A stretch of 64,000 bases of DNA from Xestospongia muta (taxonomy: Eukaryota > Porifera > Demospongiae > Haplosclerida > Petrosiidae), in NCBI GenBank assembly GCA_963693285.1, contig OY848930.1, forward strand, positions 2,790,001-2,854,000, given 5' to 3'. Shown here in pieces: positions 48,001 through 50,335 of the stretch. The translations under genes and the position numbers were made by a program. The notes below the pieces were generated by a model. It was not told the DNA's origin and did not search any database. It saw nothing but the letters and a program-made list of their open reading frames with translations. The stretch's first letter is position 1; each line of letters opens with the position of its first letter.

Positions 48001-48433
48001 CTGAGGAAAGTAAACTTAGCTATATTTAAAAACCTGATACTTATTTATAAAACACAATGTCCTAGTTATCTAGAATACACATTTAACAGTAGACTGATTT
48101 CCACCACTTCTTGTATTTCTCTAGTAATTATTTTATAATTTCTATAGTACTGCTAATTTTAACTATGTCAATAGCCACTCACTGACACTATTCAATCCAT
48201 CATTATTATTACTCAAACAGTATTTAATGTCTTAATCAGTAAAAGTTCAACTATTCACCTATTTAATGGAGCGCGTGGATATCAAATATATTATCGTTAT
48301 AGGATATTCATGTGTCATGTGCACAAATTTAATACAGAAAAACTATAATAAGTACAGACTCTACCCTTTATTCCATTATCTATGGCAAAATAACCTTTCT
48401 AACAAATTAAAAGCTTACCTGGAGCAAAGACAT
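1814..48433 (-). CDS. Receptor tyrosine pseudokinase (Ser/Thr stalk, 2 FN3, TM, inactive kinase domain), 19 coding exons
   Basis: Single-pass cell-surface receptor. Coding exons on the minus strand, 5' to 3': 48433-48419, 47271-47229, 46976-45286, 45111-44970, 43498-43235, 42860-42698, 42639-42589, 42247-42168, 41373-41205, 29912-29756, 29347-29256, 27475-27405, 26837-26681, 19991-19916, 15650-15589, 15500-15331, 3061-3003, 2594-2515, 2276-1814. All junctions are GT-AG and in phase; total 4005 nt, 1334 residues. Layout: signal peptide about 1-19; Ser/Thr-rich stalk to about 525; FN3 about 527-630 and 631-718; TM about 739-761; juxtamembrane to about 940; kinase-like domain about 940-1210; tail to 1334. 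The beta-3 Lys is kept (VAAK, K976). The alpha-C Glu position is A990, HRD is H1072-R-C1074, the loop Asn is Y1079 and DFG is G1092-F-H. With the frame intact this looks like a functional pseudokinase that signals by scaffolding or by pairing with an active partner (inference). The closest RTK subfamily is not assigned. Confidence 0.9.
2135..2185 (-). repeat. 27-bp tandem duplication inside the last coding exon
   Basis: Two copies of a 27-bp unit (TTCTTCATTATGTTGTTTTA... on the plus strand), starting at 2135 and 2162. They duplicate nine residues (HVKQHNEEW/G) in the receptor tail without changing the frame. Confidence 0.85.
3807..4086 (-). repeat. 3' LTR of element A
   Basis: About 280 bp, starting TGTAACGGAC when read on the minus strand, directly after the polypurine tract. 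It aligns with 7660-7924 over most of its length, including the shared TTTTTATAGTC and ACCAATCAGATC blocks. Confidence 0.8.
4087..4105 (-). other. Polypurine tract of element A
   Basis: On the minus strand the run GAAGAAGGGGGAAGGAAA lies immediately 5' of the 3' LTR TGTAAC start. This is the expected plus-strand DNA priming site of an LTR element. Confidence 0.8.
4147..6530 (-). pseudogene. Element A pol remnants: integrase, then reverse transcriptase, then RNase H
   Basis: In element order: the integrase core remnant at about 6530-6280 keeps HGTPREILRDQGTNF, the second Asp of the DDE triad. The integrase GPY/F-type C-terminal module is at about 6280-6110 (WQGPYLVLKRVGKVNYKID). Reverse transcriptase at 5772-5380 keeps TTLDLAKGYWQVPM and the catalytic YLDD, and continues after the inserted MITE at about 4727-4418 (YLGHRVGRDGI, MTGYYRCFI). 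RNase H at 4392-4147 keeps QTDHRALQW. The zinc-binding N-terminus and first catalytic Asp of integrase are missing, apparently by a deletion joining protease to mid-integrase. Frameshifts separate the pieces. Confidence 0.85.
4730..5288. mobile_element. TA-flanked MITE inserted in the reverse transcriptase of element A
   Basis: 559 bp. The terminal inverted repeats are imperfect: left CCATAGATGTTGAAATTTCC, right end read inward TCATAGACATTGAAATTTCC. TA flanks both ends (4728-4729 and 5289-5290), as in Tc1/mariner-type insertion. It interrupts the reverse-transcriptase frame just before the YLGHR motif, and the host frame is in phase on the two sides once the element and one TA are discounted. 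No transposase was seen inside, so it is non-autonomous. Confidence 0.8.
6638..7530 (-). pseudogene. Element A gag, CCHC zinc knuckle and protease remnants
   Basis: The stretch 6997-6638 is open. It encodes a retroviral-type knuckle CFKCGKQGHYAKEC followed by an aspartic protease active site LLDTGSSKTLV. Upstream (about 7530-7000, broken by stops and frameshifts) are gag-like pieces including FERTMPQHDMNEQEWVNRL and LIPLLTSKARALA. The EWxxxLxPLLxxKA pattern matches the gag type of Gmr1-like elements, the gag lineage related to vertebrate SCAN domains. Confidence 0.75.
7660..7924 (-). repeat. 5' LTR of element A
   Basis: About 265 bp, starting TGTAATGGAC on the minus strand at 7924. It is the counterpart of 3807-4086 with several small indels. 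I did not recognise a primer binding site next to it. Confidence 0.78.
7925..8980. other. Receptor intron 16, nothing recognised
   Basis: AT-rich intronic sequence between element A and the next MITE. I see no coding motif or clear repeat. Confidence 0.45.
8983..9565. mobile_element. TA-flanked DNA-transposon relic with a helix-turn-helix transposase fragment
   Basis: Terminal inverted repeats: left CCATAGTTCCCCAAGCAAG, right (inward) CCATACTTCCCCGAGTAAG. TA lies directly outside each end. The interior minus strand, about 9425-9310, reads VQAVKALRTHPELNISAIAK then KYGVDRKLIREWDKQFD, a helix-turn-helix of the pogo/CENP-B or psq type found at the N-terminus of Tc1/mariner-superfamily transposases. 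The frame breaks downstream and no DDE domain remains, so it is a deletion derivative. The flanks are rich in a repeated GTGCCCACCCCC-like motif. Confidence 0.72.
9566..10788. other. Receptor intron 16, nothing recognised
   Basis: Intronic sequence without recognisable coding, RNA or repeat features. Confidence 0.45.
10791..11188. mobile_element. TA-flanked MITE with G/C-run ends
   Basis: About 398 bp. The left end CCATATAATGGTTTTTTTCG is followed by a G run and AAAATTTTC. The right end read inward is CCGTATAGCAGGTTTTTTTA, then a G run and AAAATTTTC. TA flanks both ends. The interior has no transposase. The interior ends share the (A)AAATTTTCGTGG motif with the MITE at 4730-5288, which suggests related families. 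Confidence 0.78.
11727..11795 (+). promoter_or_regulatory. Promoter-like cluster (TATA, ETS/CRE, YY1-like) inside receptor intron 16
   Basis: Within about 70 bases: TATAAAA at about 11729, then CCGGAAAGGAAGTGACGTC (two GGAA ETS cores joined to a TGACGTC CRE) at about 11750, then GAGATGGCGGC, matching the YY1-type AAGATGGCGGC start-site motif, at about 11780. A weaker AAAGATGGCTGAC occurs near 11975. I found no recognisable gene downstream. It could be a cryptic or relic promoter, an alternative start or an enhancer. Inferred from motif density only. Confidence 0.4.
12211..12230. repeat. 20-bp perfect palindrome
   Basis: GCAGCTGTTGCAACAGCTGC, with an outer inverted pair CATATGCA (about 12190) and TGCATATG (about 12238). 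It contains two CAGCTG E-boxes. Function unknown. Confidence 0.6.
13784..14432 (+). repeat. Dispersed 0.65-kb repeat, copy 1
   Basis: From ATGTCTGTGAAGCTGTAACT to the terminal GC-rich hairpin CCTCACTTTGCG...CAGCGAGG. It aligns along its whole length, same orientation, with 39608-40283. Shared blocks include AAGCAAGATTAAGTGCTAGA, CTGAATGCGTTACT and GCTCCAAGTCCATGTA. No coding capacity, so a non-autonomous element. The class is unassigned; the 3' hairpin is reminiscent of Helitron or SINE-like ends but not diagnostic. Confidence 0.75.
14647..15178. mobile_element. TTAA-flanked (piggyBac-like) MITE
   Basis: 532 bp bounded by perfect 10-bp terminal inverted repeats GGACTGGGTC / GACCCAGTCC. TTAA lies directly outside both ends (14643-14646 and 15179-15182), the target-site signature of piggyBac transposons. 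The interior is non-coding and contains a perfect 33-bp foldback (14904-15024). It sits upstream of pseudokinase exon 16 in transcript terms-independent position, 150 bases from the exon edge at 15331. Confidence 0.78.
14904..15024. repeat. Perfect 33-bp inverted repeat inside the TTAA MITE
   Basis: Arm 1 is 14904-14936 (CTATGCTATATCATATCACA...), arm 2 is 14992-15024, its exact reverse complement, with a 55-base spacer. In RNA this would form a stable hairpin close to a coding exon. Confidence 0.9.
15331..15650 (-). CDS. Receptor pseudokinase exons 15-16: catalytic and activation loops, both degenerate
   Basis: Exon 15 (15650-15589) encodes ISCGMAYLSSKFYVHRCLQA. Exon 16 (15500-15331) encodes KYILLDVDFNVKISGFHMSR, an activation segment and KLPTKWLALETLTSNKFTPY. 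Against the tyrosine-kinase consensus HRDLAARN, Asp is Cys and Asn is Tyr. Against DFG, Asp is Gly and Gly is His. The structural frame (AYL before the loop, LL after it, the P+1 segment with the APE-equivalent LET) is well kept. Loss of the catalytic base and of both metal ligands argues strongly against phosphotransfer, while the kept fold argues against decay. Confidence 0.92.
15651..17445. other. Receptor intron 14, 5' half, nothing recognised
   Basis: Intronic, AT-rich. A 65-residue open frame at 16802-16999 has no supporting motif. A short hairpin GTGGAC...GTCCAC lies near 16120. Confidence 0.4.
17446..19281 (+). pseudogene. hAT-family transposase relic (ZMYM/DUF4371-like)
   Basis: Plus-strand fragments in order. 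The first, 17446-17754, has an acidic/Lys-rich start and LWEKTFPWVYYDPSR, resembling the TWxxxYKWLxYDxxxxxMxC segment that opens many hAT-related proteins. The middle, about 18130-18440, has TTESNMIVYAKAFCEGEV and GLSTDGARAITTRTN, resembling the STDGAxxMTG catalytic-core motif. The third, 18844-19281, is a C-terminal helical stretch. In-frame stops and shifts separate them, so it is dead. I saw no clear ends or 8-bp duplications. Confidence 0.65.
19916..19991 (-). CDS. Receptor pseudokinase exon 14 (alpha-D to alpha-E)
   Basis: 76 nt with TACTCATAG acceptor and CAG|GTCTG donor. It encodes RVRRRTRLENQP then CDFGLKDQLYIAKQ, leading into ISCGMAYL of exon 15, the usual position of the LLxFCxQIxxGMxYL helix. 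The junction phases (2 in, 0 out) match both neighbours exactly, which places it despite weak sequence conservation. It is an isolated island between hAT relics. Confidence 0.85.
19992..21070. other. Receptor intron 13, nothing else recognised
   Basis: Apart from the G run I see no gene, repeat or element ends here. Confidence 0.4.
20121..20142 (+). repeat. G-rich run
   Basis: Twelve G residues, then AGGAGGGGGG. It has four G tracts and could form a G-quadruplex. It lies in receptor intron 13, on the strand opposite to the transcript. Confidence 0.7.
21071..21552 (+). pseudogene. hAT transposase C-terminal fragment
   Basis: Contains AVTLDHSFKLKWCKK, close to the LDPRFKLKWC pattern of ZBED/hAT transposases. 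After a frame change comes an acidic, Ser-rich linker (SEPPTKRSKLF, ESSSTEEEELQRYMDD) typical of the segment before the hAT dimerisation domain, which itself is missing. It directly abuts gag-like sequence of the next gypsy element, so it was probably truncated by it. Confidence 0.6.
23270..23660 (+). pseudogene. Element C, first RNase H segment
   Basis: Split over frames: SFGLGAVLLQKHGS, ETDHKPLVPLLSTKNLDSLP, and the post-RH signature YSISHIPGKYIYTADTLS. This is a complete gypsy RNase H landmark set, followed directly by a second one. Confidence 0.75.
23690..24090 (+). pseudogene. Element C, second RNase H segment
   Basis: Largely open at 23690-23926: SHGLGAVLLQQQPDGEVNP, FVSRSMSNTEYAQIEIEALA, then TDHKPLVPLFSFKNIDKLP and YDFTISYVHGKQIVITDILS after a stop. 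It repeats the landmarks of the preceding segment but differs at many positions, so it is not a recent local duplication. Confidence 0.75.
25543..26680. other. Receptor intron 13, 5' end, nothing recognised
   Basis: Short open frames at 25915-26097 and 26162-26401 carry no motif I can name and may be further transposon debris. Confidence 0.4.
26681..27475 (-). CDS. Receptor pseudokinase exons 12-13: N-lobe
   Basis: Exon 12 (27475-27405) encodes KIMLATVNSLPSAEEDIVAA then KVLK, with the beta-3 Lys (VAAK, K976) retained. Exon 13 (26837-26681) encodes DESMKEDFFGAAHILSQLSH, then YNVLRLLGVCTNSPFMVLIP and YMELGDLKRYLT. In the alpha-C helix the usual REA is GAA, so the Glu that pairs with the beta-3 Lys is Ala. 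The hinge (IPYMELGDL) is typical of receptor tyrosine kinases. Confidence 0.9.
27476..29255. other. Receptor intron 11 with a degenerate coding-like stretch
   Basis: At about 28130-28480 (plus) there are broken frames with coiled-coil-like content (DLKEENHSLTQEDE, LKNELG), possibly a retrocopy or transposon remnant. The pair of direct repeats is listed separately. Otherwise nothing recognised. Confidence 0.35.
28476..29018 (+). repeat. Pair of roughly 160-bp direct repeats
   Basis: 28476-28634 and 28862-29018 align throughout (shared GCTTCT.ACTAGCTTG, TATTTCTA, AATCTTTGTA.CTCTA, AAACAATTAT.GGATGATT) with moderate divergence, separated by about 227 bases of unique sequence. They could be eroded LTRs of a very small element or a local duplication. 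Confidence 0.65.
29256..29912 (-). CDS. Receptor pseudokinase exons 10-11: juxtamembrane and Gly loop
   Basis: Exon 10 (29912-29756) is a charged juxtamembrane segment ending MMENVYMA. Exon 11 (29347-29256) encodes TPIDYDALQQFEVVQSSVKV then NEQIGLGEHS. The Gly loop reads IGLGEHSK instead of IGxGxFGxV: the first two Gly are present, the third is Ser and the aromatic is His. Tyr residues in NVYMA and IDYDAL are in positions where RTKs are often phosphorylated. Confidence 0.88.
30000..30223 (-). repeat. Candidate 3' LTR of element D
   Basis: It follows the purine tract at 30224-30236 and starts TGTAGTGCAC on the minus strand. TATATAAA occurs soon after. The end is estimated, because no partner LTR was located. 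Confidence 0.45.
30425..30946 (-). pseudogene. Element D integrase, C-terminal half
   Basis: On the minus strand the stretch starts with DNKPKFSTSEFQSF, the second-Asp motif equivalent to SDNGPQFxS, continues with RLIQAFKKSIKASRN and LLSYRITHSISNQAPSYLFL, and ends with a C-terminal segment containing GPLLSILVKMSDVTWKRNLD. Several stops and shifts. It continues the half at 36651-37080 across element B. Confidence 0.78.
30952..31199 (+). repeat. 5' LTR of element B
   Basis: Starts TGTGGAGGTGATGATG. It shares with the 3' LTR the blocks TTATTGTAATAAACAT, TTTTATCCTCC and GATTACTGGACAGAG. It lacks about 44 bases near its start that are present in the 3' copy. Confidence 0.8.
31360..32040 (+). pseudogene. 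Element B gag with SCAN-like region
   Basis: Starts MEQLAQAMTHLVETQQQQ at 31360 (a stop follows). The clearest block, 31552-31818, has FERAMVLQDISEEEWPAQLM and LAQFEITLEASRIRL. Beyond one in-frame stop, WLIPTEEPLEDDKDRLKQLE and YLNNLSRSAQTWLLN follow at about 31815-31965. The run EWP..L, then a LAQFE-type helix, then a WLxP segment, then a L..L....QTW segment matches the order of helices in vertebrate SCAN domains, which are known to derive from Gmr1-like gag. Confidence 0.75.
32214..33362 (+). mobile_element. hAT relic inserted in element B
   Basis: The ends AAAGGTGTAC and GTACACCTTT are inverted, followed inward by GATATTGGTATCGG and GGGTATCGG motifs typical of hAT ends. The interior (32400-33180) keeps SAKLDPRFKNKMF and AAPCTTIPYERLLSSGENIV, the hAT dimerisation region. 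A truncated, multiply interrupted transposase. No clean 8-bp target duplication was seen. Confidence 0.72.
33420..35223 (+). pseudogene. Element B integrase with internal tandem duplication
   Basis: Integrase lies between gag and RT. From left to right: a H2C2-like remnant (about 33780-33950), a core remnant with IEIVGQLPTSKQGYRYILV, a RPQTDGLVECFNQTLKQML segment (DDE Glu region), then FAYREVPQASTGFNHFELIY. About 393 bases are duplicated in tandem (34158-34550 and 34551-34966). The last copy continues to a GPY/F-like end and HINMLKPWKEQ (35010), the integrase terminus that leads into RT in Gmr1-like elements. Confidence 0.78.
34158..34966 (+). repeat. Tandem duplication of about 393 bp inside integrase
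   Basis: GACGAAGGAAAGAAC at 34158 recurs as GATGAAGGAAAGAAC at 34551. Both copies encode FAYREVPQASTGF..HFELIYG. and DIVQENLE, and both end near AGTAAATTACAAAAT. Divergence of the copies is modest. Confidence 0.82.
35250..36350 (+). pseudogene. Element B reverse transcriptase (deleted) and RNase H
   Basis: Fragments in order: IKELKQLLKAGIIEESTS, FDAYPMPQIDKILDAV, TLDLAKGYWQI, then an abrupt jump to ELTIKPKKCMFVMKNCVYLG, so the part with the catalytic YxDD is lost. RNase H at about 35960-36310 keeps QTDHRALMWL and GPDNVIADGLSR. Stops and frameshifts throughout. Confidence 0.82.
36354..36645 (+). repeat. 3' LTR of element B
   Basis: Follows the purine tract AAGAAGGGGGGGA at 36341-36353, starts TGGAAATG, ends TCACA and is followed by the ATTAG target duplicate. 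It contains the AATAAAC polyadenylation-like motif near 36598. Confidence 0.78.
36651..37080 (-). pseudogene. Element D integrase, N-terminal half
   Basis: Mostly open on the minus strand. The zinc-binding H2C2 domain (LEELYHSHLGIMRMK then CVHCQEV) is followed by the start of the core with FFVIVDTHSKWPEII (first catalytic Asp). It stops at the element B junction at 36651. Confidence 0.82.
37310..38440 (+). mobile_element. hAT relic with BED zinc finger, inside element D
   Basis: A BED-type finger remnant ISCSESVSCGSKTSKTFNST then NLVHHIK at 37360-37450 is followed, across many stops, by DNGTNIVKALADASLPHFGC and FAHILLLALYY at about 38010-38100, the hAT catalytic-core motif. Ends not defined. 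Confidence 0.65.
38475..38965 (-). pseudogene. Element D reverse transcriptase fragment
   Basis: On the minus strand: VSINLELYINQ (broken), then EPEDLFTALTTGNRFIKLD, FKQAYQQMILEEES and TIDTNKGHL, the K02A2.6-type LDLxxAYxQxxLxExS...TINTHKG block. The thumb side and the YVDD box are shortened or shifted (YIKDILIID). Confidence 0.72.
38966..39607. other. Receptor intron 9, nothing recognised
   Basis: May contain the rest of element D (its 5' part), but I can identify neither gag nor an LTR here. Confidence 0.35.
39608..40283 (+). repeat. Dispersed 0.65-kb repeat, copy 2
   Basis: Same orientation and full-length match to 13784-14432, with an added CA-rich stretch (ACAGACACAGACACAAACACAC) before the terminal CCTCACTTTG...CAGTGAGG hairpin. 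Confidence 0.75.
40284..41204. other. Receptor intron 9, nothing recognised
   Basis: AT-rich intronic sequence next to exon 9, without identifiable features. Confidence 0.45.
41205..42860 (-). CDS. Receptor pseudokinase exons 6-9: membrane segment and juxtamembrane
   Basis: Exon 6 (42860-42698) encodes PSIDETPTRSELSSGAVAG, a 23-residue hydrophobic helix (IVLTCIFIPLLVVIIMAVVV...) and the stop-transfer WRRW. Exons 7 (42639-42589), 8 (42247-42168) and 9 (41373-41205) encode a Ser/Thr- and Asn-rich cytoplasmic juxtamembrane region (EMEYKTGSRND, NDYSVANSSED, PSIADLVSRYSTAEDVV). The juxtamembrane stretch spans about 160 residues, long for an RTK. An (AC)n microsatellite lies in the intron at about 41864-41882. 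Confidence 0.87.
41864..41882. repeat. (AC)n microsatellite
   Basis: Nine or so AC units followed by GAGAGA, within receptor intron 8. Confidence 0.85.
42861..43234. other. Receptor intron 5, nothing recognised
   Basis: Short intron between the FN3-2 exon and the TM exon; no other feature. Confidence 0.6.
43235..45111 (-). CDS. Receptor pseudokinase exons 4-5: FN3 domains
   Basis: Exon 4 (45111-44970) completes the first FN3 domain (GLKPYYTYYIQMATVNQRGK, the YxxYVxAxNxxG signature). Exon 5 (43498-43235) is one whole FN3 domain, from VPSPPRNVTWIDIGN and INISWAPPLTPNG to FIIAVSAMNGAGIS. One-domain-per-exon with phase-1 borders is usual for FN3. The intron between them (43499-44969) holds nothing recognisable. 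Confidence 0.88.
45286..46976 (-). CDS. Receptor pseudokinase exon 3: Ser/Thr-rich stalk and start of FN3-1
   Basis: A single 1691-nt exon encoding about 505 residues very rich in Ser, Thr and Pro with few Cys, a mucin-like extended stalk that would be heavily O-glycosylated (inference). Residues within about 285-525 are three near-identical 80-residue repeats. The last 57 residues (PPPVFTVTALNSTALFLNWS) begin an FN3 domain finished by exon 4. The opposite strand carries a long open frame over the repeats that I treat as a shadow. Confidence 0.88.
45458..46177 (-). repeat. Three tandem 240-bp in-frame repeats in the stalk
   Basis: Copies at 45458-45697, 45698-45937 and 45938-46177. I see a single base difference among them (TTCTGTATT versus TTCCGTATT at about 46094). 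Each encodes 80 residues beginning near MVLERSQETDRTSF. Such identity means very recent expansion or ongoing conversion. Copy number may vary between individuals or be mis-assembled. Confidence 0.93.
47229..48433 (-). CDS. Receptor pseudokinase exons 1-2: signal peptide
   Basis: Exon 1 (48433-48419) is only MSLLQ. Exon 2 (47271-47229) continues LVFIYGFCCIVGSM. Together they make a typical short hydrophobic signal peptide, with cleavage probable near GSM|D. Phases 0 and 1 match exon 3. The ATG is the first in-frame start and lies 83 bases from the EMC5 start codon. The intervening intron (47272-48418) holds nothing recognisable. Confidence 0.8.
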
Positions 48434-48516
48434 TTTCTACTTTAATCAGGAAAGGACACATCTAATGACCACAGTAAACCTAAAACTCCGCCTATCCCAC
48501 ACCTACTGATACTAAG
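48434..48516. promoter_or_regulatory. Bidirectional promoter between receptor pseudokinase and EMC5
   Basis: Only 83 bases separate the two divergent start codons. The gap contains CTCCGCC (a GC-box-like site) and no obvious TATA box. Both 5' UTRs and core promoters must fit here or overlap the other gene. Inferred from layout. Confidence 0.6.
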
Positions 48517-48974
48517 ATGACGTTGAGTAAGGTCCTGTTCGGTCTTGGTGTGTTCTTATTGTTTCATGCTGGGTATTCTACTGTTCAGCGTAGGTGCGTT
48601 TTTGTAAAGTTATGATGCTATTTGAATGATACAGATAAATCTTTCTTGAAGTTGGCTGAGGAAGATTATGAAGGATTGCCGAGTGATGTGTGTAGAGATT
48701 ATTATCTGACATTAAAATTAATGATTAATAATCATGTCGTTAATTTAGATTATGCTAGAGTGTATACTAGCGGTCATTTTATGTTGTGCTGGAGTATGGG
48801 GGTATATGGGCAAGTTTCAAGATATTAGATTATCAATGGAACTGAATTCAAAGTGAGTTTTTGAAGTATAGAAAAGTGACATCTTAAATTTTAATGTGTA
48901 GGAGCTGTGATAGCACTTACTATAGGAAGTATTTTATGATATTCAATCATCGTGGTCATGTTTTACATGATTAG
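48517..48974 (+). CDS. MMGT1: ER membrane protein complex subunit 5 (EMC5 / MMGT1)
   Basis: Subunit of the ER membrane insertase that places tail-anchored and multipass proteins; also described as a membrane magnesium transporter. Exons: 48517-48589, 48635-48687, 48749-48852, 48902-48974. All introns are GT-AG and 45-61 bases long; total 303 nt, 100 residues. The start MTLSKVLFGLGVFLLFHAGY is TM1. Then VQHKSFLKL, EEDYEGLPSD, TM2 (IMLECILAVILCCAGVWG), GKFQDI and FNHRGHVL follow in the order and spacing of the family (compare QHRSY, LPxD, GEFKD and FNHRGRVL in human MMGT1). The protein ends two residues after HVL, so the variable C-terminal tail of vertebrate MMGT1 is absent. Head-to-head with the receptor gene and tail-to-tail with mL65. 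Confidence 0.9.
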
Positions 48975-49053
48975 TATATTTATAATTAGAACAACTTTTG
49001 TTCTCACATATCACAACAAAAGTCAAAACGTATCATGTGTTCATTGAATATCA

Positions 49054-50175
49054 TCATTGGCTTCCTTCTTTTTTCATCATTAATTCTTTCTTTGCTATCT
49101 TTTGGAGTGCTGACATTTTGAATCCAGATTGAGATGGCCGTTTCCTCAATGGTCGGTTTAAAAGAAACTTAAGAATTAATGCTATACATTCTTCATTTAC
49201 ATCGATTGTTTCCAACAGATTATCATACATAGTTAGAGTGGGTCCAATCCAGAAAAAATTATTTTTCATCCTGTTGGTAGTTAAATTTAGCGTGTTTAAT
49301 TGATAGCAGCTGAATGTATATTTATGGCCATCAGTTAGAATAGCTTGACAACTTAGTGGATAATATAAATCTTCATCTAAAGGGAAACCGCTTTGTATAG
49401 TTTGAGCAGCAGACTGTGCAAAAAGTTGCATTAATGAATGAGCCTTTGTTTGTTCTATAGAGTTACTAGATCGATTTTGCACAAAGATCGTGTGTGCAAA
49501 TGGGTAAGAACTTTGATATTTATTACCTCCAAACACATTGATTTCATCAAAGCTATGTTCAAACAAACCAAAGTATGATGTTGAGGGGAACTTAGTGTCA
49601 ATTAGTGGACAGGACTTATTGATTTGATAAGTGGGATCACACCATAACTTTAGTGGAGATGTTGTATGTAGTATTGCCAGTGGTTCTGCTAAGGTAATGT
49701 AGTTTTTACCAGTGTTTCTCCAATAGCACTCTACTTTTGGCTTACATGTCCAATAAGAATCTACAATATGAGGATACTTATCACCTACCCGCCACACAGA
49801 AGATAAAATTGCTTGAAGAATGCCATCTAAAATACCAGAGCGCCACCATTTTGCCTTCATAGAAAAACCCTCCTCATTTTGTAACAGCAAATATTCAATA
49901 ACAGACTGTTTAGTATCCTTAACTAGTGACTCCGAGGGCAATACTGCTTTATTATATGCTTCAGGCAGACCTTGTACTACATCTGTCCCAGTTAACCTTT
50001 GAAACTTGTGGAGACAATCTGAAGCTTCAATGCTAGGATGGACGACAAAGCATTTTCTCCAGACACTACCATGCCCAAGAAGATGAGGTGTAGTTTTCTT
50101 AGGAACATGGACGTACCCATAACATCTTGAAGGAAGGAAATACGAGCGAGGACGCTTTACAGCCAACCTGAACAT
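49054..50175 (-). CDS. MRPS30: Mitochondrial large-subunit ribosomal protein mL65 (MRPS30)
   Basis: Intronless frame of 373 residues. Component of the mitochondrial large ribosomal subunit, imported into mitochondria; the first residues (MFRLAVKRPRSYFLPSR) are basic and hydroxylated, as a targeting peptide should be. The C-terminal third carries QAILTDGHKYTFSCYQLNTL, an ETIDVNEE segment and FLLNRP, matching the conserved end of MRPS30 (ITDG...F.CYQLNTL, LLNRP). The related mL37 shares the QLNT region but lacks the LLNRP end, so mL65 is preferred. The start is the first Met after the divergent promoter region. Its stop lies 79 bases from that of EMC5, so the two 3' UTRs probably overlap. Confidence 0.82.
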   Translation of the reverse strand: MFRLAVKRPRSYFLPSRCYGYVHVPKKTTPHLLGHGSVWRKCFVVHPSIEASDCLHKFQRLTGTDVVQGLPEAYNKAVLPSESLVKDTKQSVIEYLLLQNEEGFSMKAKWWRSGILDGILQAILSSVWRVGDKYPHIVDSYWTCKPKVECYWRNTGKNYITLAEPLAILHTTSPLKLWCDPTYQINKSCPLIDTKFPSTSYFGLFEHSFDEINVFGGNKYQSSYPFAHTIFVQNRSSNSIEQTKAHSLMQLFAQSAAQTIQSGFPLDEDLYYPLSCQAILTDGHKYTFSCYQLNTLNLTTNRMKNNFFWIGPTLTMYDNLLETIDVNEECIALILKFLLNRPLRKRPSQSGFKMSALQKIAKKELMMKKEGSQ

Positions 50176-50335
50176 GTGGTCACTGGTTGAGTTATGGGCG
50201 TGGCCAACTGTGTTTATAGGCGTTGCTGACAGCTACTATGGTAACGAGTAAGCGAAGGAGAAGGAAAGTTATGGTGAGTCTTATCATTAACATTTCCTGT
50301 ACTTTTTTGTGTATGTTTGTTTTGTATTAGTAAAC
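50176..50335. promoter_or_regulatory. Divergent promoter of mL65 and ZFAND4, with ZFAND4 5' UTR intron
   Basis: The two start codons lie 160 bases apart, but a GTGAGT donor (about 50274) and a TTTTGTATTAG acceptor (50330) show a short intron in the ZFAND4 5' UTR, so the true shared promoter is about 50176-50260. It contains GGGCGTGGC (Sp/KLF-like) and GGTAAC (RFX half-site-like). Motif calls are weak. Confidence 0.55.

Noticed and set aside
49054..50175. mL37 (MRPL37) as identity of the intronless gene
   Set aside because: The related QLNTL region fits both, but the LLNRP ending and preceding acidic segment fit mL65/MRPS30 better.
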